From NCBI GenBank assembly GCA_963835135.1, contig CAWIEF010000003.1:372001-436000 (forward strand): 64,000 nt of DNA, written 5' to 3'. The DNA is from JAVVHH01 sp963835135 (GTDB lineage: Bacteria; Pseudomonadota; Alphaproteobacteria; Acetobacterales; Acetobacteraceae). Both the position numbers and the translations under genes were made by a program. The notes beneath the pieces were generated by a model. The model did no database searches, was not told where the DNA came from, and worked only from the letters and a program-made list of their open reading frames with translations. Below, piece after piece: positions 60,046-64,000 of this stretch. Within the stretch, counting starts at the first letter, position 1, and each line of letters begins with the position of its first letter.

Positions 60046-60725
60046 TGCACGAGGCGTCGCTCTATCCGGCGGTCAAGCGCTTCCTCGAGAGCCACGGCTA
60101 CGAGGTCAAGGGCGAGATCGCCGGGTGCGACGTCGTCGGCATTAAGGCCGGCGAACCAGCCCGGCTCGTCATCGCCGAAATGAAGGTGGGGCTGAACTTC
60201 GAGCTTCTGCTGCAGGGGGTGGATCGCATGGGCGGTGCCGACGAGATCTGGCTCGCAGTTCCCGCCACCAGACGCGGACGCGACCGCGACGCCCGCGCGC
60301 GGAAGCTCTGCCGGCTTCTCGGCTTCGGCCTGCTCGCGATCCATCCGCGCCAGTTCGTCGAAGTGCTGGCCGAGCCCAAGCCGTACCAGCCACGGCGCGA
60401 TCCCCGCGCCCGCCGCCGTATCGCCGCCGAACACGCTGCCCGCCGCGGCGATCCGTCCCCTGGCGGCACCGGCGGCCAGCCAATCATGACCGCCTACCGC
60501 CAAGAAGCGCTCCACTGCGCCACCCGGCTGCAACACGGCCCGCTCCGCCCGCGCGATCTCCGCCCGGAGGCGCCCCGCGCCGCCGCAATCCTGCATCGCA
60601 ACGTCTACGGCTGGTTCGAGCGCGTCAGCCGTGGTCTCTACGGCCTGACCGCGTCCGGCGTCGCCGCCCTAGACGGCGTTGCGCCGGGTGAGCACGTTGG
60701 CCACGCGCTGTCCGATCGCCAGTGA
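60045..60725 (+). CDS. DUF2161 family putative PD-(D/E)XK-type phosphodiesterase
   Basis: 226 residues. The N-terminal PD-(D/E)XK-like core is visible: LYPAVKRFLESHGYEVKGEI, GCDVVGI (Asp) and LVIAEMKVG (Glu-x-Lys), followed by LLLQGVDRMGGADEIWLAVP. The C-terminus is a helical/wHTH-like segment (ALHCATRLQHGPLRPRDL, YGWFERVSRGLYGLT). Function unknown; a nuclease-like fold is implied. Begins in the TGATG junction with the HbpS-like gene; its 3' end overlaps the convergent flavoprotein gene by 57 bp. Confidence 0.83.
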   Translation: MHEASLYPAVKRFLESHGYEVKGEIAGCDVVGIKAGEPARLVIAEMKVGLNFELLLQGVDRMGGADEIWLAVPATRRGRDRDARARKLCRLLGFGLLAIHPRQFVEVLAEPKPYQPRRDPRARRRIAAEHAARRGDPSPGGTGGQPIMTAYRQEALHCATRLQHGPLRPRDLRPEAPRAAAILHRNVYGWFERVSRGLYGLTASGVAALDGVAPGEHVGHALSDRQ

Positions 60726-61787
60726 CGACGTGAGGCCCGGGCTCTCGATCCCGAACAGGTTGACCAGCCCACCGATCCCATGTTCCGAGGGCCCAGAGAT
60801 GCGGAAGTCCGCATTTGGTTCCGCCGGCCCGCTGATCTTCGGCCGGATCCCCGCATAACCGGGCGACAGGGCACCGTCATCCAGCGCCGGCCAATAGCGC
60901 CGGATCGCCGCATAGAACCCGGCAGCCCGCCCGATGTCGACGTCGTAGTCCTCGCGCTCGACCCACTCCGTATCCGGCCCGAACCGCGCCTGTCCGCCAA
61001 GGTCGAGGGTCAGATGCACGCCCAGCCCGGCCTTCTCCGGCACCGGGTAGATCAGCCGCGTGAACGGCGCTCGGCCCTGCAGCGAATAGTAGCTGCCTTT
61101 GCACAGATACTCGCCCGGGATCGTCTCGGCCGGAATGCCGCCGATCGAGCGCGCCATCGATGGCGCGTGCAGCCCGGCCGCATTGACCAGCAGGTCGCAC
61201 GCCAGCGTCATCGGCTCGTCGCCGCCGACGTCCAGCACGAAGCCGCCATCCCGCGCCTCGCCGCCCAGCACCGGCGCGTGCAGCACGACCCCGCCCCCGG
61301 CATTCTCGAGATCGCCCTGATACGCCAGCATCAGCGCATGGCTGTCGACGATGCCCGTGCTGGGCGACAGCAGCGCGCCGGCCACCCGCAACGCCGGCTC
61401 GAGCGCGCGCGCCGCCGGGCCGGACAACATCTGCATGTCATCGACGCCGTTCGCCTCGGCCTTGGCCTTGATTCCGTCCAACACCGGCACCTCCGCCTCG
61501 TCGGACGCCACGATCAGCTTGCCCAGCCGATTGTAGGACACGCCCCGCGCCTCGCAATAATCGTACAGCATCTGCTTGCCCTCGACGCAGAGCTGCGCCT
61601 TTAGGCTTCCAGCCGGATAGTAGATGCCCGCGTGGATCACCTCGGAGTTGCGCGACGACGAGCCGGTTCCGATTCCGTCCGCCGCGTCCAGCACCAGCAC
61701 CTCGCGCCCCGCGAGCGCCAGCGCCCGCCCGGCCGCCAGCCCGACCACGCCGGCCCCGATCACGACGCACTCGACCCGCTCCGTCAT
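60669..61787 (-). CDS. NAD(P)/FAD-dependent oxidoreductase, L-2-hydroxyglutarate oxidase (LhgO)-like
   Basis: 372 residues from ATG 61787, overlapping the upstream GT25-like stop (ATGA). CVVIGAGVVGLAAGRALALAGREVLVLDA is the FAD motif; GTGSSSRNSEVIHAGIYYPAGSLKAQLCVEG, LLVNAAGLHAPSMARSIGG, GEYLCKGSYYSL, GVHLTLDLGGQARFGPDTEWV and the C-terminal LVNLFGIESPGLTSSLAIG fit LhgO/DAO-type enzymes. Likely oxidises L-2-hydroxyglutarate or a related hydroxy acid. The longer frame to 62021 is a shadow. Confidence 0.87.
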   Translation of the reverse strand: MTERVECVVIGAGVVGLAAGRALALAGREVLVLDAADGIGTGSSSRNSEVIHAGIYYPAGSLKAQLCVEGKQMLYDYCEARGVSYNRLGKLIVASDEAEVPVLDGIKAKAEANGVDDMQMLSGPAARALEPALRVAGALLSPSTGIVDSHALMLAYQGDLENAGGGVVLHAPVLGGEARDGGFVLDVGGDEPMTLACDLLVNAAGLHAPSMARSIGGIPAETIPGEYLCKGSYYSLQGRAPFTRLIYPVPEKAGLGVHLTLDLGGQARFGPDTEWVEREDYDVDIGRAAGFYAAIRRYWPALDDGALSPGYAGIRPKISGPAEPNADFRISGPSEHGIGGLVNLFGIESPGLTSSLAIGQRVANVLTRRNAV

Positions 61788-63004
61788 GCATGCACCCGGT
61801 TTTCGTCTTCCCGATCGCTGCTCACGCCGACGGTGCGGATCAGCGGCGGATGCAGCACATGTGCGTCCAACCGGTCCGCGCGCCCGACCAGTCGGCTGAG
61901 CCTGTCGAGCCACGGCCCGGCATGGCTCGGCCGCGGCAAGCCGGCGATCGCCGCCGGGCTCAGCCCGTAGGCGATGAGACGCCAGTCCACATCCTCGGCG
62001 AAGCCGTCCTGGGCGACCCAATCGAGCAATTTCCGCGCTCCCTCCCGGCTAAGAATATACCCGTCGCCGCCTGGCGCATTGTCCTCTGGCGGAAAAATCT
62101 GCATCGCCGCCTCCAACGTCCGGGTGCTGAACCCGGTTGTCTGCGACGGGTCCAGCCGTGGCGACATCCGGTCGTTGACGAAGACGAGGTCGAACCCGTC
62201 CGGCAGTCCGAAGCGATCGAGGTCTGCCGGTAGGTCCAGCAAGGGGATGACGTCGTCTTCGACGATGAGGCTATGGTCATCTCCCCGGTCGAGCATCGCC
62301 TCCCACGCGCCGGCATGGCTCAGGAAACATCCCAACGTTCCACGCATCTGCGGGTCTCCCCCGAGGCGCTTGACCGCAGCCTCCGGCAACCGCCGCCCCT
62401 CGACCCCCGCGCTTCGATGCAACCGCGGCACCGACCCGGCAAACTGCCGCCGCAATTCCGCTTCCCGCTCCGGGTTACGGTCGAGGTTGAGGAAGCAGAT
62501 CGAGTAGCTGACCTCGCTTTTCCGCTCCCTCTTCCTCCGGGAGAGAGTGGGGGTGAGGTTCGGGCCGCTGGAAAGACGCAGATACATCGCCGCAGTGTCT
62601 CGCTTGAACGGATTGCCAGCCGCCGCAAACGCCGCCTCGGCGCCAGCCCAGTCCCGCCGCTGCGAGGCTACGTCGCCTAGGATCGCCAGCACCGCTTGAT
62701 CCCCCGGCCGCCGCGCAAGCACCGCCCGCGCCCGCCGGTCCAGCGCGTCGAGGTCCTCGCCGTGATACGCGTACAGCGCCGCATAGTGCGCCAGCCACTC
62801 GTCATCCGGCAGTGACGCCGCAGCCCGGCGGAACTGCGGATCGCTCTCCGGATAGTGCCATCCCGCCTTGAGATCACGCTTCAGCTCCAGCGCCACGCGC
62901 CAGTCGTCCGGCCGCTGCGCCAGCACCGCGCGCCATAGTTCCACCGCCTGCCCATGCTTCCCGGCCGCCCTCGCCTGCAAAGCCTGTGCACGCAGCACGT
63001 CCAT
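61784..63004 (-). CDS. TPR-like domain fused to glycosyltransferase family 25 (LPS biosynthesis type), REP-like repeat at the junction
   Basis: 406 residues from ATG 63004. Residues 1 to about 145 are TPR-like helices (ALQARAAGKHGQAVELWRAVLAQRP, YALYAY, AVLARRPGDQAVLAILGDVA). Around residue 150 the sequence GPNLTPTLSRRKRERKS is the typical translation of a dispersed palindrome. From about residue 168 a GT25 domain begins: YSICFLNLDRNPEREAELRRQF, GTLGCFLSHAGAWEAML and IVEDDVIP with the family EDD motif. GT25 enzymes add galactose to LPS or protein. The two modules may be a natural fusion or two genes joined through the repeat. Overlaps the photolyase stop by one base. Confidence 0.75.
   Translation of the reverse strand: MDVLRAQALQARAAGKHGQAVELWRAVLAQRPDDWRVALELKRDLKAGWHYPESDPQFRRAAASLPDDEWLAHYAALYAYHGEDLDALDRRARAVLARRPGDQAVLAILGDVASQRRDWAGAEAAFAAAGNPFKRDTAAMYLRLSSGPNLTPTLSRRKRERKSEVSYSICFLNLDRNPEREAELRRQFAGSVPRLHRSAGVEGRRLPEAAVKRLGGDPQMRGTLGCFLSHAGAWEAMLDRGDDHSLIVEDDVIPLLDLPADLDRFGLPDGFDLVFVNDRMSPRLDPSQTTGFSTRTLEAAMQIFPPEDNAPGGDGYILSREGARKLLDWVAQDGFAEDVDWRLIAYGLSPAAIAGLPRPSHAGPWLDRLSRLVGRADRLDAHVLHPPLIRTVGVSSDREDENRVHA
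62522..62557. repeat. REP-like palindrome, degenerate copy 3, inside a coding region
   Basis: CGCTCCCTCTTCCTCCGGGA, then GAGAGTGGGGGTGAGG. It matches the cores at 18439 and 19322 with a few changes and is read through in frame by the TPR-GT25 gene. Confidence 0.65.
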
Positions 63005-64000
63005 CAGACCATCTCTCCCGCATCCATCCGGGCCAGGAAATCGGCCGCACGCTGACGCAGCGCCGCGACCCGGTCGGGCGCCATCTTTTCCAGCGTCCGC
63101 AGCGGCATCGCCATCCGGTTGTTCCCCGCGAACCGATCGCGATGCCGGGCCATGAAGTCCCAATACAGCGCGTTGAACGGACATGCGCGCTCCCCCACCG
63201 CATCCTTCACGTCGTAGTGGCACGAGCGGCAGTAGTCGCTCATCCGATTGATGTAGGCTCCCGATCCGGCATAGGGCTTGGACCCCATCAGTCCGCCGTC
63301 GCCATGCAGCGCCATGCCCCGCACGTTCGGCATCTCGACCCACTCATAGGCGTCCGCGAACACGATCAGATACCACTCGTCGACGTCGTCCGGATCAAGC
63401 CCGGCCAATAAGGCGAAATTACCGATCACCATCAAACGCTGGATGTGATGGGCGTAGGCATGCTCCCGCGTCTGGCCGATGGACTGCGCGAGACAATTCA
63501 TCTTCGTCTCGCCCGACCAGTAGAACCACGGCATCCGCCGCCGCGCCTCCAACCCGTTGAGCCCGGCGTAGTCCGGCATCTTCCACCAGTAAATGCCGCG
63601 CACGAACTCCCGCCACCCCATCACTTGCCGGATGAAGCCCTCCACCGCGTTCAGCGGCGCCGCCCCGCGCCGGTAGGCGGCCTCCGCCGCCCGGCACACC
63701 TCGACGGGCAGCAGCAAGCCGGCGTTCATCGACGTCGAGATCAGCGCGTGGAACAGCAGCGGCTCCCCGATCTTCATCGTGTCTTGCCAGTCGCCGAACT
63801 GCGGCAGGCGATGCTCGATGAAATTGTCCAAGGCGACCTGCGCGTCCTGCGCCGTCACCGGCAGCGCGAACCCGTCCACCGCGCCGAAATGGCCCTGGAA
63901 CCGCTCCGCCACCATGGCCATCACCGCCTCCGTGACCTCGTCCGGCTGAAAGCGCGGCGCGTTCGGCACCGAAAGTCGCTTCGGCAGCGGCTTACGGTTG
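63004..64000 (-). CDS. FeS-type cryptochrome/photolyase (PhrB/CryB-like), N-terminus beyond window
   Basis: 332 residues of the C-terminal part; the frame runs off the window end (NRKPLPK just inside it), so the gene's start is outside. RQVMGWREFVRGIYWW, PWFYWSGETKMNCLAQSI, HHIQRLMVIGNFALLAGLDPDDVDEWYL and WVEMPNVRGMALHGDGGLMGSKPYAGSGAYINRMSDYCRSCHY-like segments mark the bacterial (6-4)-type FeS photolyases; Cys in YCRSC, ACPFN and the MNC stretch are the four [4Fe-4S] ligands. Repairs UV photoproducts using FAD and light. Downstream partner genes follow in the same direction. Confidence 0.9.
   Translation of the reverse strand, partial: NRKPLPKRLSVPNAPRFQPDEVTEAVMAMVAERFQGHFGAVDGFALPVTAQDAQVALDNFIEHRLPQFGDWQDTMKIGEPLLFHALISTSMNAGLLLPVEVCRAAEAAYRRGAAPLNAVEGFIRQVMGWREFVRGIYWWKMPDYAGLNGLEARRRMPWFYWSGETKMNCLAQSIGQTREHAYAHHIQRLMVIGNFALLAGLDPDDVDEWYLIVFADAYEWVEMPNVRGMALHGDGGLMGSKPYAGSGAYINRMSDYCRSCHYDVKDAVGERACPFNALYWDFMARHRDRFAGNNRMAMPLRTLEKMAPDRVAALRQRAADFLARMDAGEMV

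Noticed and set aside
1..64000. tRNA, rRNA, IS element, integrase or prophage
   Set aside because: No T-loop-like conserved strings, transposase or integrase motifs, or long terminal repeats were noticed; short RNAs could still be missed by eye.

Overview
The window is about 64 kb of very GC-rich, gene-dense bacterial chromosome. The gene families seen (DUF1491, DUF2161, assimilatory NasA-NirB-NirD, OmpA-type beta-barrel lipoproteins and porins, an FeS-type photolyase, PEP-CTERM proteins, a poxvirus-type topoisomerase IB, AtuA-like proteins) fit an alphaproteobacterium, most likely Rhodospirillales/Acetobacterales. That placement is inferred from content; there is no rRNA or other marker here. 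I saw no insertion sequence, prophage, integrase, CRISPR array, rRNA or tRNA. After start sites are corrected, no gap without a gene exceeds about 260 bp.

Layout. 1-6.4 kb: AmpG-like permease, HI0933-type flavoprotein, enoyl-CoA hydratase, a GspA-like ATPase/LysM-like protein, a Sel1-repeat protein and an OmpA lipoprotein. 6.4-11.7 kb (minus strand): assimilatory nitrate/nitrite reduction operon nasA - unknown 116-aa gene - nirB - nirD. 11.9-16.6 kb: MFS exporter, orphan CoxL-like molybdoenzyme, P1/DmpA-type peptidase. 16.7-26 kb: two PEP-CTERM surface proteins (the second broken by two frameshifts), SMP-30 lactonase, a frameshifted SDR, CurA-like reductase, a large secreted repeat protein, topoisomerase IB and a GH5-like glycosidase. 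26-31.6 kb: alpha-E/ATP-grasp pair, a small secreted protein and two tandem OmpA porins. 31.8-43.5 kb: DUF1491, an ABC importer (ATPase frameshifted), a DUF429-like protein, a Wzx-like flippase, a Crp/Fnr regulator, a small lipoprotein, a branched-chain-type binding protein, an AidB-like acyl-CoA dehydrogenase and a FUSC transporter. 43.5-49.3 kb: frameshifted hybrid histidine kinase, AtuA pair, TrpD2-like protein and CysG with a degenerate methyltransferase lobe, running into convergent cysI. 51-52 kb: Tat-exported ferritin-like protein.

52.1-60.7 kb is the most coherent functional unit. On the minus strand aroQ - quiC - pcaH - pcaG - BKACE - aroE-like - MHS transporter form a tight operon for uptake of quinate/shikimate-type substrates, conversion to protocatechuate and ring cleavage. 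A divergent TetR gene faces it across a 93-bp gap. That gap holds a near-consensus promoter with a perfect 16-bp palindrome lying across its spacer. A HbpS/GlcG-like gene and a DUF2161 gene follow tetR. 60.7-64 kb: L-2-hydroxyglutarate-oxidase-like flavoprotein, a TPR+GT25 protein whose junction contains a dispersed palindromic repeat, and the C-terminal part of an FeS photolyase cut by the window end.

Siroheme links the nitrogen and sulfur parts: NirB and CysI both need it, and the CysG here appears able to do only the dehydrogenase/chelatase steps. Four genes carry apparent 1-nt frameshifts (SDR, PEP-CTERM, ABC ATPase, histidine kinase), which is many for one window and may reflect sequence error or ongoing decay. 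In the first ~21 kb the plus strand is strongly C-rich whatever the gene orientation; further right this bias is weak or absent in the lines I counted.
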